Assembly: GCF_000829515.1 (NCBI RefSeq)
Contig: NZ_JXRR01000021.1
Span: 62,001 to 126,000, forward strand
Direction: 5' to 3'
Length of the DNA stretch: 64,000 bases
DNA from: Jeotgalibacillus campisalis
GTDB taxonomy: Bacteria; Bacillota; Bacilli; Bacillales; Jeotgalibacillaceae
Part shown: one piece after another, positions 15,674 to 24,667 of the stretch
Position numbering within the stretch: position 1 is the stretch's first letter
How the letters are laid out: each line of letters begins with the position of its first letter
Made by a program: the position numbers and the translations under genes
Notes under the pieces: model-generated
Database searches by the model: none
What the model saw: only the letters and a program-made list of their open reading frames with translations
Told to the model about the DNA's origin: nothing

Positions 15674-18600
15674 ATGTTTGAATGGATGTTAAAGAGAACG
15701 AAAATATTTATGGTACTTTTTGTTTTATGTATTATTGTCGGAGTTATGGTGTTTTTGCAGCTGCCTCAAAGAGAAATACCTGAGACTTCTATAAATGTAG
15801 GAACGATTTCCACCGTTTATCCTGGTGCGACCCCGGAAGTAGTGGAGCGGACGGTTACGAACCCGATCGAACGAAATGTGGCTGGGATTGAAGGAATAGA
15901 AGAAATTTCTTCAGCATCTGCCGCCGGATTCTCATCGGTTGTCGTTACTCTTGAGGATGGAGCAAATTCTCAGGAAGTGTTTGCATCAATCCAGCAGCAG
16001 GTGTCCGATGCTGAGGCTTCTTTTCCTGAGGAAGTTGTATCCACTTCTGTCGAGGAAGCACAGGCGAATTTCCCTATTGTTTCCTATATGTTAACCAGTG
16101 ATGACCGGGAGGCTTTTACGGATCTGCAGCCACTACTGGATGAGTGGGATGAAGAAGTGTCCGCTGTGTCTGGCGTTTCAGGTACCACTGTAAAAGGGGT
16201 TCAGCCTACTGAAATCATCCTTTCCATTGATTCTGAAGAACTCGGGGAAAATGGTCTTGCCTTCCCGGATGTCATGACTGCCATTGAAAGTGAATTCAAT
16301 CCAGTTCCTCTTGGAAAACAGGAAACGGATGAAACCATTTACCAGCTTTCCATAGAAACCTATCAAACGGTTGAAGATATGGAGCAAGTGGTTGTAGGAC
16401 AATCTCAGGATGGTGAAGCAGTTTCGATTGCAGACATTGGATCTGTTGAGCTTACACCTAAAGAGACAGAGGATTTAATCACCTATGAGGGTGTTCCTGC
16501 TGTTTCATTTACGGCCTATTTAGACGAAGGACAAGATATACCAAGTGTAGATGAAGCCGTGGTATCAAAAATAAATGAATTAGAAGAAACACTGCCGGAA
16601 ACGATTGAACTGGTGCCTTATTATTCTCAGGCTGACCTGGTAAACACAATTTTTGATGGACTGTATTTTTCACTTGCGATTGCCGTTTTGGCTGTTATTG
16701 TGACCAGTGCGCTCGGGTTAACTCCTGGCGGGGCGATTGTCGTGGCGATTGCCGTTCCTCTTTCGGTGGTGATTGGGATTATTCCTCTTCCTTTTGCCGG
16801 AGTTGATTTAAACCAGATTTCTGTTATTGGTGTCATCATTGCACTAGGTATTTTAGTAGATGATTCCATCGTGGTAAATGATAATATTCAGCGCAGATTT
16901 AAAATGGGAGACAAAGCACTTCCAGGCGTTGTAAATGGGGTAAAAGAAGTTTGGATTTCGATTGTGACTTCTTCTCTTGCGATCGTTTTTACCTTTTTGC
17001 CGCTTGTCTTTTTATCTGGTGGAAATGGTGCATTTATACGGGCGCTGCCAACCGTTTTAATTACTACCATACTGGCGTCAACCATCGTTGCACTCGTATT
17101 TGTTCCGATGATGCGCTTCACCTTTTACCGCAAGTCCAATAAAAAAATGTCGGATTCTCCAGGTTTATTAGGAAAGCCGCTTAATTGGATTTCAAATTTT
17201 TACGCTGATAAAATTTTAGTGAAAACATCGAAAAAACCTTTATTAACTGGGTTGATCGGTTTGGCTGTTACGACAGCACTGTTTGGACTTGTGGTCCTGA
17301 CTCCTTTCGAATTTTTCCCGGATGCCGATCGGGAAGAAGTGACAATCGATGTCACGCTGCCTATTGGAACGCCGCTTGAAGAGACACTGTCGACTCTTCA
17401 GGAAATGGAAAGCACCTTAAAAGAGGATGATGGTGTGACAGAAACATCCATTTTCGCAGGTACCGGCCTGCCAAACCTTTTTAATAGTTCGCTTGATACA
17501 ACAGGTGAATATACGGGGCAACTGGTAGCGAGAGTGGATCGTGAAAACCAAACCGCTCAAGGACTGATTGACGATTGGACTGATGAGCTTCGCAGTCAGT
17601 ATCCAGATGCTATTATTTTCATGGAAACGATTCAGCAGGGGCCTCCGGCAGGTGCACCGGTAACGGTTACCGTGAAAGGACCTGAGCTTGATGAATTAAT
17701 TTCAATACGTGATACGGTCATGAGCGAAATTGACGAACTTGGTGTTGATTTAGTTCTGGACAATATCGGAGAAGAAGAGCCCACGATTCAATATATTCCA
17801 GATCGTGATGCGCTGAGTGAAAATGGAATTACGATTCAGCAAATCAGCCAGCAAATCAGAGTAGTGACCGAAGGAATTCCGATGGAAAGCTTTGATGATG
17901 GCGTGACAGAACGGGATATGACCTTGCTTGTAGATCCTGTAGAAGCGGGTGAAGAAATTGATTTATCGCAGATCGAACTGCCTGCCTCCGCTCAGGGTGG
18001 GGAACAAGGTCCTCCTGTTCTTGTCTCTCTTGATGAGCTTGTGACAGCAGAAGAAACCGAACAGCTGCAGCGAATTCCTCATAATGAAGGAGAACGTGCA
18101 ATTACGATTCGGGCGTTCCCAGGTGAAGTTGAAGATCTCGAAACAAAAGTAACCGCAATCACAGATGAGGTCCGGGGAGATCTTTCAGAAGAATACAGTC
18201 TGACACTAGGCGGAGAAAATGAAGCACAGGATGACTTCTTCTCTGAGATCATCATTTTATTTACAATTGTGATATTCCTTGTGTATGTGCTGATTGCATT
18301 CCAATTTAATTCACTGTCTCTGCCGCTGCTTGTATTAGTCGCAGTTTACCTGGCAATTGCAGGAGCCATTCTAGGTTTATTTGTGACACAAACACCAATC
18401 AGTTTCCTAGCAGTGATGGGAATGGTCTCCTTAACGGGGATCGTAGTCCGAAACTCCGTCGTACTGATTGACTTTATTGAACAGGGCATCAACAATGGCA
18501 TGAAAGTGAAAGACGCCGTAATTGAATCAGGACGTGTTCGTATACGCCCGATTCTTCTTACAGCCTTTACGTCAATTGTGGCATTGATTCCTGTAGCTGT

Positions 18601-18757
18601 AAGCGGAGATGCACTATTCACACCTCTTGCCGTTACGATTATTTCAGGAATCATGTTTTCAACCGTGCTGACACTTGTAATCGTTCCAATGCTCTATATC
18701 GTATTCCTGAAATTTAGAAGACGAGGAAAAGAGCTTCGTAAAACAGGTCAGTTTTAA
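15674..18757 (+). CDS. swrC: RND-type efflux transporter (SwrC/AcrB family)
   Basis: 1027-aa inner-membrane RND pump. TM1 lies at residues 8-28, two large extracytoplasmic loops at about 30-310 and 540-850, and TM clusters at about 315-475 and 860-1015. The proton-relay motif GILVDDSIVVNDN carries the paired aspartates, and the matching second-half motif is GIVVRNSVVLIDFI. Gram-positive members such as SwrC export surfactants and lipophilic drugs without a TolC partner. The gene stands alone and ends at a strong terminator. A TTGACA near 15570 may be part of its promoter, but no good -10 was seen. Confidence 0.92.
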   Translation: MFEWMLKRTKIFMVLFVLCIIVGVMVFLQLPQREIPETSINVGTISTVYPGATPEVVERTVTNPIERNVAGIEGIEEISSASAAGFSSVVVTLEDGANSQEVFASIQQQVSDAEASFPEEVVSTSVEEAQANFPIVSYMLTSDDREAFTDLQPLLDEWDEEVSAVSGVSGTTVKGVQPTEIILSIDSEELGENGLAFPDVMTAIESEFNPVPLGKQETDETIYQLSIETYQTVEDMEQVVVGQSQDGEAVSIADIGSVELTPKETEDLITYEGVPAVSFTAYLDEGQDIPSVDEAVVSKINELEETLPETIELVPYYSQADLVNTIFDGLYFSLAIAVLAVIVTSALGLTPGGAIVVAIAVPLSVVIGIIPLPFAGVDLNQISVIGVIIALGILVDDSIVVNDNIQRRFKMGDKALPGVVNGVKEVWISIVTSSLAIVFTFLPLVFLSGGNGAFIRALPTVLITTILASTIVALVFVPMMRFTFYRKSNKKMSDSPGLLGKPLNWISNFYADKILVKTSKKPLLTGLIGLAVTTALFGLVVLTPFEFFPDADREEVTIDVTLPIGTPLEETLSTLQEMESTLKEDDGVTETSIFAGTGLPNLFNSSLDTTGEYTGQLVARVDRENQTAQGLIDDWTDELRSQYPDAIIFMETIQQGPPAGAPVTVTVKGPELDELISIRDTVMSEIDELGVDLVLDNIGEEEPTIQYIPDRDALSENGITIQQISQQIRVVTEGIPMESFDDGVTERDMTLLVDPVEAGEEIDLSQIELPASAQGGEQGPPVLVSLDELVTAEETEQLQRIPHNEGERAITIRAFPGEVEDLETKVTAITDEVRGDLSEEYSLTLGGENEAQDDFFSEIIILFTIVIFLVYVLIAFQFNSLSLPLLVLVAVYLAIAGAILGLFVTQTPISFLAVMGMVSLTGIVVRNSVVLIDFIEQGINNGMKVKDAVIESGRVRIRPILLTAFTSIVALIPVAVSGDALFTPLAVTIISGIMFSTVLTLVIVPMLYIVFLKFRRRGKELRKTGQF

Positions 18758-18771
18758 TTCAGGCAAAAAAA

Positions 18772-18816
18772 CAGCCCCTTCTCCTAATCATCATAGATTA
18801 GCTGGAGGGGTTTTTT
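18772..18816 (+). terminator. Terminator of the RND gene
   Basis: Stem CCCCTTCTCCTAATC / GATTAGCTGGAGGGG with TTTTTT, 15 nt after the stop. The flanking A-tract could allow function in both directions. Confidence 0.88.
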
Positions 18817-18850
18817 ATGCGGATATGCTACTCCCTTCTTTACTTCGCAC

Positions 18851-18883
18851 AAAAAAACAGAAGGCATACTAGCTCACCTTCCG
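18851..18883 (-). terminator. Terminator of the sortase gene
   Basis: Minus strand stem ACGGAAGG / CCTTCTGT followed by TTTTTTT, 32 nt beyond the sortase stop. Confidence 0.7.
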
Positions 18884-18914
18884 TCTTTGAATAATTTTTC
18901 TTATTTGCCCTGCT

Positions 18915-19901
18915 CTATTCTTCATCAAGATAAGCAGGATCTGATTCTTTTCCGTCAATGGAAACAGATGTGACAGAATAAACAGCTTCAGAATCTTCAA
19001 CAATCAGGCTTTTTCGTTCATAATAGCTGACACTTTCTACTTTTTCTTTCGTTCCGTCTTCAAGTTCCTTGTAAATGCGGTAGCCTACTACTTCCTGATC
19101 ACGTACAGCATGCCATGAAAACTGATTTCCTGCTAAAGAAACATTGGTCGGCACAGTCGGTTCATATGCCAATTCTTCCGGCTCTTCTTCAATCAGCTCA
19201 GTATAAACGACTAATCGGTCCGGATACTGGCCGCTTTCCCGGTCAAATGGGCCTGTACAAGTAATCAAGTTAAGATTTCTTCCATCAGTTGGACCAAAAA
19301 TCTCCTGGATCGGAGCACCATCAGACGGATACGATTCCATTGACTTAACAGTAAAAGTCAGCGGCTCTCCGTCTTCTCCTGTAACGATGATTTCATCACC
19401 TTCTGTCAGGTTGCGAAGTTCAAAAAAGATAGCTGGTCCTTCATAGCTGTCCACATGTCCTGCTAGTACCGAGTTTCCTATAGCTCCTGGCTTAGTTCCA
19501 GGTTCGAACCAGCCGACCTCATTCACATTTTCCGGTACCTCCATTGCTCCGTCCTCTTCCATTCCCACTTGGATAATGTCCGCTTCAATGTCAAGAGACG
19601 GAATGGCAATGTTCACTGGAATTAAAGGGGTTATCTCCTGCTCTTGAACAGCCAGCAATTCCTCAAATTTTTCCTGATCTTTCTCAAGAACAGGAAACTC
19701 TTCTTCTTCTTCTTCAGGATTCGTTTTAATTTGTTCACCGAGAGATCCAAGATCGTCTTCTTCATTAGCTTGAACAGCAGGGGAAATCTCATCTGTGACA
19801 GCCTCTGATCCCGTATATTTTTGTGCAGCCATCATTACGCCGTATGTAACCATAAATACCGCTATTCCAACCAAAATAGATAAGGCCAATTTCTTCGCCA
19901 T
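18915..19901 (-). CDS. Class F-like sortase with C-terminal Fn3-like domain
   Basis: 328 aa from the ATG at 19901 (GGGAGGTG 6 nt upstream). One N-terminal membrane segment (about residues 6-26), an acidic linker with a long run of glutamates, then the sortase beta-barrel at about 95-240. Catalytic His is in LAGHVDSYEG, Cys in LITCTGPFD and Arg in YPDRLVVYTE, all present. The final about 80 residues (VSLAGNQFSWHAV, VVGYRIYKEL, YSVTSVSIDGKES) read as a fibronectin-III-like module, unusual for sortases. No LPxTG substrate is encoded next to it, so it may act on proteins elsewhere. Class F is judged by motif only. Class D is the alternative. Confidence 0.8.
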   Translation of the reverse strand: MAKKLALSILVGIAVFMVTYGVMMAAQKYTGSEAVTDEISPAVQANEEDDLGSLGEQIKTNPEEEEEEFPVLEKDQEKFEELLAVQEQEITPLIPVNIAIPSLDIEADIIQVGMEEDGAMEVPENVNEVGWFEPGTKPGAIGNSVLAGHVDSYEGPAIFFELRNLTEGDEIIVTGEDGEPLTFTVKSMESYPSDGAPIQEIFGPTDGRNLNLITCTGPFDRESGQYPDRLVVYTELIEEEPEELAYEPTVPTNVSLAGNQFSWHAVRDQEVVGYRIYKELEDGTKEKVESVSYYERKSLIVEDSEAVYSVTSVSIDGKESDPAYLDEE

Positions 19902-20136
19902 ACCCTGCACCTCCCTATACCCGTTTATTGTCTAGAAAGATAACGGTTAAAATTTCACTTTAGATCATATTTTCGATCAATTTAACGCATTACGAATCGA
20001 AAGGGGTCTGATTCTATTTTCTATTATTATACCTCATCTTTTTTACCATTTGCGAATTTGAAATGCTTGTTTATCTTTCCTTAGAGGGCGGCATGGATTA
20101 TAATTATTATTACTTGTTACAGAAAGGAACGATACG

Positions 20137-20310
20137 ATGAGCGATCAAAAGAAGGTAAGTTTACAGGATCTTGTTAAGCAGCAGCTGGCAAATAAGAAAA
20201 AGCAGTCCAAAGATAATGCCGCTTCTCAAGGGCCGGGTCATGAAAAGAAAATGAAAAGCCAGCAAGCAAAAAAAGTGGCTAACACGAGAAGAAAAGCCGG
20301 CGGATCTTAA
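20137..20310 (+). CDS. Small basic protein, 57 aa, unknown function
   Basis: The ATG at 20137, with AGAAAGGAAC upstream, opens 57 codons beginning MSDQKKVSLQDLVKQQLA and ending ANTRRKAGGS, TAA at 20308-20310. Lys and Gln rich, no membrane segment, strongly basic C-terminal half (HEKKMKSQQAKKV). It is followed by a perfect terminator, which supports a real transcription unit. Such basic proteins often bind RNA or ribosomes, but nothing here proves that. I do not recognise a named family. Confidence 0.7.
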   Translation: MSDQKKVSLQDLVKQQLANKKKQSKDNAASQGPGHEKKMKSQQAKKVANTRRKAGGS

Positions 20311-20363
20311 GCTGGAATCTGCATCGTAGTTTTTTAGAAAATTGCCTAACGCGTCAAAGGCAT

Positions 20364-20403
20364 TAAAATACCCCGCAGCCTGGTGGCTGCGGGGTATTTT
20401 TTT
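20364..20403. terminator. Bidirectional terminator between the 57-aa gene and the helicase gene
   Basis: Perfect 14-bp stem AATACCCCGCAGCC / GGCTGCGGGGTATT, 4-nt loop, A-tract before and T-tract after. Confidence 0.92.
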
Positions 20404-20405
20404 GA

Positions 20406-21698
20406 TTATCTTTCTCTTCTTTTGCTTGGAGAAGGTTTTGGCGCAGTATGGCTGCCGCTGTAGCGCTGCTGCCTTTTTTTATTTTTCTCGATTTTCTCTT
20501 CTTTTCTTTCTTTTGCACTACTCAATTCTTTTTTTGATGAGGTAGCTGAAGAATGGCGGTCATAGTCTGCCGCATTAACCTCGACTTTTTTTCTTGGAAT
20601 ATCGTATTGAATGCCCTGCTCGATATCGCGCATCAAATCTTTATCTTTCGGAGCCGACAGCGTATAGGCCGCCCCGTCTTCTCCGGCACGTCCGGTACGT
20701 CCAATCCGGTGGATGTAGCCTTCTACGTCCTCCGGAACATCGTAATTAAAGACATGAGTAACACCTTCTATGTCAATTCCCCTTGATGCAACATCCGTCG
20801 CCACCAGCAGCTGAAGCTTAGCGGTGCGAAACTGCTTCATTACATTTTCTCTTTTTGATTGAGATAAATCACCATGCAATTCCCCAACAAGATACCCTTG
20901 TGAGCGCAATTCTCCATAAAGCTTGCTTACTCGGCGGATCGTTCGACAGAAAATGATGCCTAAAAATGGTCTGACTTCATCAATAGTCTGACATAATGCC
21001 CCAAGCTTCTCTCTGTCGCTGACTTCGATGACATAGTGCTGAATTTCTTCAACCATGCTTGACTGATCACGGATCTGAACGGTTTCAGGCTTATTCATAT
21101 ACCGCTTCGCAAGCTTGCGGATGTCCTTGGAAAGTGTTGCAGAAAATAAGCCCATTTGCTTTTCTTCGCTCGTCAATTCAATAATATGCTCCACTTCTTC
21201 AAGGAAGCCAAAATGAAGCATCTGATCTGCCTCATCAATGATCAGGGTCGAAACGGTCGACAAATCGATGGTTTCCCGTCTGACATGATCAAGGAGCCTT
21301 CCTGGGGTAGCAACGGCAATCTGGACTCCGCGGGCGAGCCGCTTAATCTGTTTATCTAGATCCTGACCTCCATAAATGGACAAAACAGAAGGGTCACTGT
21401 CGTTATTCTGCAGCTTTTTCAACTCTTCTGTTACTTGTATGGCCAGTTCTCTTGTAGGTGCTAAAATGAGTGCTTGAAGCGCAGGATTCTGCTGATCAAT
21501 TTTTTCCAGGACAGGAAGCAAAAAAGCAAGCGTCTTTCCAGTACCTGTTTTAGCCTGCACCAATATATCTTTATTTTCCAACAGGATAGGGATCGCTTTT
21601 TCCTGCACATCCGTCGGGGTTAGAATCATTTGCTTTTCTAATTGAAAGCCGGCCGATTCGGAAAGGCCTAATGATAAAAATTCTTTCAATTCATTCAC
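20406..21698 (-). CDS. DEAD-box ATP-dependent RNA helicase
   Basis: 430 aa, two RecA domains: Q motif TPTDVQEKAIP, motif I AKTGTGKT (about residues 49-56), PTRELA, TPGR, DEAD in LIIDEADQM (about 151), SAT, then GDLSQ, ATDVASRGIDIEG and HRIGRTGRAG. The tail after residue about 375 is Ser/Lys/Arg rich and low-complexity, typical of RNA-anchoring extensions. Likely cold- or ribosome-related RNA remodelling, and closest in size to the YfmL/CshB group, but the exact orthologue is not assignable here. Monocistronic, with a terminator touching its 3' end. Confidence 0.9.
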   Translation of the reverse strand: MNELKEFLSLGLSESAGFQLEKQMILTPTDVQEKAIPILLENKDILVQAKTGTGKTLAFLLPVLEKIDQQNPALQALILAPTRELAIQVTEELKKLQNNDSDPSVLSIYGGQDLDKQIKRLARGVQIAVATPGRLLDHVRRETIDLSTVSTLIIDEADQMLHFGFLEEVEHIIELTSEEKQMGLFSATLSKDIRKLAKRYMNKPETVQIRDQSSMVEEIQHYVIEVSDREKLGALCQTIDEVRPFLGIIFCRTIRRVSKLYGELRSQGYLVGELHGDLSQSKRENVMKQFRTAKLQLLVATDVASRGIDIEGVTHVFNYDVPEDVEGYIHRIGRTGRAGEDGAAYTLSAPKDKDLMRDIEQGIQYDIPRKKVEVNAADYDRHSSATSSKKELSSAKERKEEKIEKNKKRQQRYSGSHTAPKPSPSKRRER

Positions 21699-21818
21699 CT
21701 CTTCTGCTCTATTATACCTTTTTTTCTCCTCTTCGCAGTGTTTGTCTTTTCTTCGGTTAAGATTCGGACCTCAAGTCTGCTATACTAAAGAAATCTTGCA
21801 TATATAAAGGAGACACCT

Positions 21819-22862
21819 ATGAAGATCATGATAACAGGTGCTACTGGATTTGTAGGCACTAAATTAGTTAAATCTCTTATAAAAGATGGACATACCCTCT
21901 TTCCACTCGTTCGAAGTGAGAAAAAAAAGAGTGAGATTCTGTCTTCTCTTTCAAGTGAAGAAGCGCAGCGGGTTCACCCGATTCTGGGAGACGTGACACA
22001 AAAAATGCTCGGAGTGGATCCTTTAGAGCAGGAGAAGTTAGCAGGACAGGTTCATATCTTATATCATACAGCGGCATTCTTATCGTTTGATCCTGCTGAT
22101 CGTGACAAAACGTTCTTTGTAAACGTTGAAGGCACGAAACATGCGCTTGAATTTGCCCGGAAAACAAAGATCCCTTCTTTTTTTCACATCAGCACCGCCT
22201 ATACCCTTGGGCTTGAGCAGCATGGAGAGGAAACACTGCACTCTTTATCCCGAACATTTGTTAATGATTATGAAGAAAGCAAATGCCACGCAGAGCATCT
22301 TGTCTGGCAGGAGCGGGAGAATTTGAATGTATCGATCTTCCGGCCTGCAATTATTGTTGGAGATTCCAATACAGGCGAAGCCGATACGACATTTGCTTTA
22401 TATGGTCTGTTAAAAGCTGTTGCTCTTGTAAAAAAACTGATTCAGCGCGGAAGAATTCCATCTGAACATAAGATCCGGCTTTTATGTAACGAAGAAGCCT
22501 CAAATAACGTTGTGCCTGTCAATTACGTCGTGGACGTATTAAGTGCAGGTGCTTTACATGCACAGCCATCCGCCATTTACCATATCGCAAACAACCATGC
22601 ACCAAAAAACAAGAAGGTTATCAGCTGGATCAAGGAAATCAGCGGAGTTGAACAATTGGAACTTGTCAGCGATTCTGATGGATTAACTGAAAGCGACAAA
22701 ATAATTAACGAACCGATGAACGTATTCCGGTCCTATTTATCCCGTTCAGTCACGTTTGAAGACAAAAACACGCAGGAACTACTAAAAAAAAGCGGCAGAC
22801 CAACGCTTAATCTGACAGATGAAAAATACCGCATGCTGATCCAAACTTATTATAATTCTTGA
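21819..22862 (+). CDS. Extended SDR / NAD-dependent epimerase-like protein
   Basis: 347-aa atypical/extended SDR. The cofactor motif TGATGFVGT is at residues 7-15, and the catalytic pair is in YEESKCHAE (YxxxK, about residue 150). The pattern (LVRS, GDVT, YHTAA, NVEGT) resembles the NAD_binding_4 (thioester/fatty acyl reductase) group as well as sugar epimerases. Ends with a variable C-terminal half. Alone between promoter-sized gaps, so context does not tell the substrate. GGAGACACC ribosome site upstream. Confidence 0.8.
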   Translation: MKIMITGATGFVGTKLVKSLIKDGHTLFPLVRSEKKKSEILSSLSSEEAQRVHPILGDVTQKMLGVDPLEQEKLAGQVHILYHTAAFLSFDPADRDKTFFVNVEGTKHALEFARKTKIPSFFHISTAYTLGLEQHGEETLHSLSRTFVNDYEESKCHAEHLVWQERENLNVSIFRPAIIVGDSNTGEADTTFALYGLLKAVALVKKLIQRGRIPSEHKIRLLCNEEASNNVVPVNYVVDVLSAGALHAQPSAIYHIANNHAPKNKKVISWIKEISGVEQLELVSDSDGLTESDKIINEPMNVFRSYLSRSVTFEDKNTQELLKKSGRPTLNLTDEKYRMLIQTYYNS

Positions 22863-22868
22863 TTTTTT

Positions 22869-22901
22869 CTGCGAAACTTAATCTGTTTCGCAGTTTTTTT
22901 T
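22869..22901 (+). terminator. Terminator of the extended SDR gene
   Basis: Perfect 9-bp stem CTGCGAAAC / GTTTCGCAG followed by eight T. The remainder of the gap to 23171 is AT-rich and holds the promoter and CodY-like site of the next gene. Confidence 0.9.
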
Positions 22902-23102
22902 ATTCTTCTAAATGACAGAATATTTCGACTTCCTAATGGTAATTTCAAGTAGAAAAAAGAGTTAAAAAAGATTGATTCCATTATGTTTGTGCATTGTCAT
23001 CACTGGAAATAATTGTGCAAAAGATTGCAGGTTTTCATTCCTTTTGCTTCAGAACCCTTGATAGAAAAGGTTTTCATTTTTTTTCACTGTTTAAATTTAC
23101 TA

Positions 23103-23131
23103 TTTACTTAATTAAAATTTGTGTGTATATT
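23103..23131 (+). promoter_or_regulatory. Promoter of the AGCS symporter gene
   Basis: TTTACT at 23103, 17-nt spacer, TATATT at 23126-23131, about 40 nt before the start codon. Confidence 0.6.
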
Positions 23132-23135
23132 ATTC

Positions 23136-23150
23136 CATATTCAGATAATT
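23136..23150 (+). promoter_or_regulatory. CodY-like box at the symporter start site
   Basis: CATATTCAGATAATT matches the CodY 15-mer AATTTTCWGAAAATT at 12 of 15 positions and lies over the expected +1 region. CodY control of an amino-acid symporter would be normal in Bacilli. Chance occurrence in AT-rich DNA cannot be excluded. Confidence 0.35.
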
Positions 23151-23171
23151 CAAATAAAAGGGGATGAAAAA

Positions 23172-24584
23172 ATGCAGGGAATCATCGACAGTGCCAATAA
23201 TTTTTTATGGAGTTATGTTCTAATTGCTGCCTTACTTGGTGCAGGCCTTTATTTTACAATTACTACACGCTTCGTTCAGTTTCGCTATTTAAAAGAAATG
23301 GTACGTGTTCTTGGTGACAAGTCAGTTGTGGTCGACGGCATGAAGAGTATCAGCTCATTTAAGTCGTTTTCCATTGGTGCTGCAACGCGTATCGGTACAG
23401 GAAACTTAGCTGGTGTTGCGGTTGCAATTGTTGTCGGAGGTCCAGGTGCTGTGTTTTGGATGTGGGTTGTGGCACTATTGGGGGGTGCGACAAGCTTTAT
23501 TGAAAGCACGCTCGCCCAAATCTATAAGGTTCGGGATGGCTCGGCTTATCGAGGCGGACCTGCTTATTACATTGAAAAAGGATTGAATAAGCGCTGGCTT
23601 GGCATTATCTTTGCCGTTTTAATTGCCATTACATTCGGATTAATTTTCAACTCCGTTCAAAGTAATACAATTGCCCTTGCATTTGAGAGCGCATTTGGAA
23701 TTGACCGTTTGATTGTCGGCGCAGCTGTTACACTTCTGACAGGACTTATTATCTTTGGCGGAGTTCACCGAATTGCAAATTTCTCAAGCGTCATCGTCCC
23801 GGTAATGGCCGTTTTGTATGTCGGAATTGCCTTGGTCGTAATTGCCATGAACTTCTCGCAGATCCCTGCTGTATTTTCTACGATCATCAGCAGCGCATTT
23901 GGTTTTGAACAGGCGCTTGGCGGCGGGATTGGGGCTGCTATTATGCAGGGTGTGCGACGCGGTTTATTCTCCAACGAAGCCGGTATGGGTAGTGCGCCGA
24001 ATGCTGCTGCGACAGCAAACGTCAGCCACCCGGCTAAGCAGGGCTTCATTCAAACTTTGGGCGTTTATGTTGATACCTTGATCGTTTGTTCGGCTACTGC
24101 TTTTATTATTCTGGTAAATACAGATTATCAATCAAGCGGACTGGAAGGAATCCAGCTTCTGCAAAGCTCACTGAGTCTTCAAATCGGTGACTGGGCCGGA
24201 ATCTTTGTGGCTGCTGCGATCTTTATGTTCGCGTTCAGTTCTATTGTAGGAAGCTACTATTACGGAGAAACGAATATTGAATTTATTAAGAAAAGCAAGG
24301 TCGCTCTTAATGTCTACCGATTCCTGACAATGGGACTTGTTATGTTTGGATCTTATGCAGGTCTTGGTCTTGTCTGGGCCCTTGCCGATGTATTCATGGC
24401 ACTCATGACATTGATTAATATTATAGGAATCGTGCTGTTAGGCAAAATTGCTATCATTGCACTGAAAGATTATGAAACGCAGAAAAATCAGGGCCTTGAT
24501 CCAACCTTCTCCCCTGGGAAGCTTGGCATAAAAGGAACTGAATGCTGGGATGCTATCCGGAAAGAGCATGATAAGGTTTCTTAA
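23172..24584 (+). CDS. Sodium:alanine/glycine symporter (AGCS family)
   Basis: 470-aa polytopic transporter of the AlsT/DagA family. Family hallmarks visible: FKSFSIGAATRIGTGNLAGVA near the N-terminus, the GPGAVFWMW loop, and MQGVRRGLFSNEAGMGSAPNAAA in the middle. About ten membrane segments. It should import alanine or glycine (possibly glutamine in some members) with sodium. The ATG at 23172 is chosen for the AAAAGGGGATG ribosome site. The longer frame from 23121 would start in the promoter. Monocistronic between two terminators. Confidence 0.92.
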   Translation: MQGIIDSANNFLWSYVLIAALLGAGLYFTITTRFVQFRYLKEMVRVLGDKSVVVDGMKSISSFKSFSIGAATRIGTGNLAGVAVAIVVGGPGAVFWMWVVALLGGATSFIESTLAQIYKVRDGSAYRGGPAYYIEKGLNKRWLGIIFAVLIAITFGLIFNSVQSNTIALAFESAFGIDRLIVGAAVTLLTGLIIFGGVHRIANFSSVIVPVMAVLYVGIALVVIAMNFSQIPAVFSTIISSAFGFEQALGGGIGAAIMQGVRRGLFSNEAGMGSAPNAAATANVSHPAKQGFIQTLGVYVDTLIVCSATAFIILVNTDYQSSGLEGIQLLQSSLSLQIGDWAGIFVAAAIFMFAFSSIVGSYYYGETNIEFIKKSKVALNVYRFLTMGLVMFGSYAGLGLVWALADVFMALMTLINIIGIVLLGKIAIIALKDYETQKNQGLDPTFSPGKLGIKGTECWDAIRKEHDKVS

Positions 24585-24625
24585 CAAGGCTGCCACTGCA
24601 TGACCATACTAATTAAAATATAGTG

Positions 24626-24667
24626 AAAAATCGCCCGGGAAGCTGTCTAAGCTCCCGGGCGATTTTT
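24626..24667. terminator. Bidirectional terminator
   Basis: Perfect 14-bp stem AAAAATCGCCCGGG / CCCGGGCGATTTTT. Ends the symporter on plus and the FrnE-like gene on minus. Confidence 0.9.
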
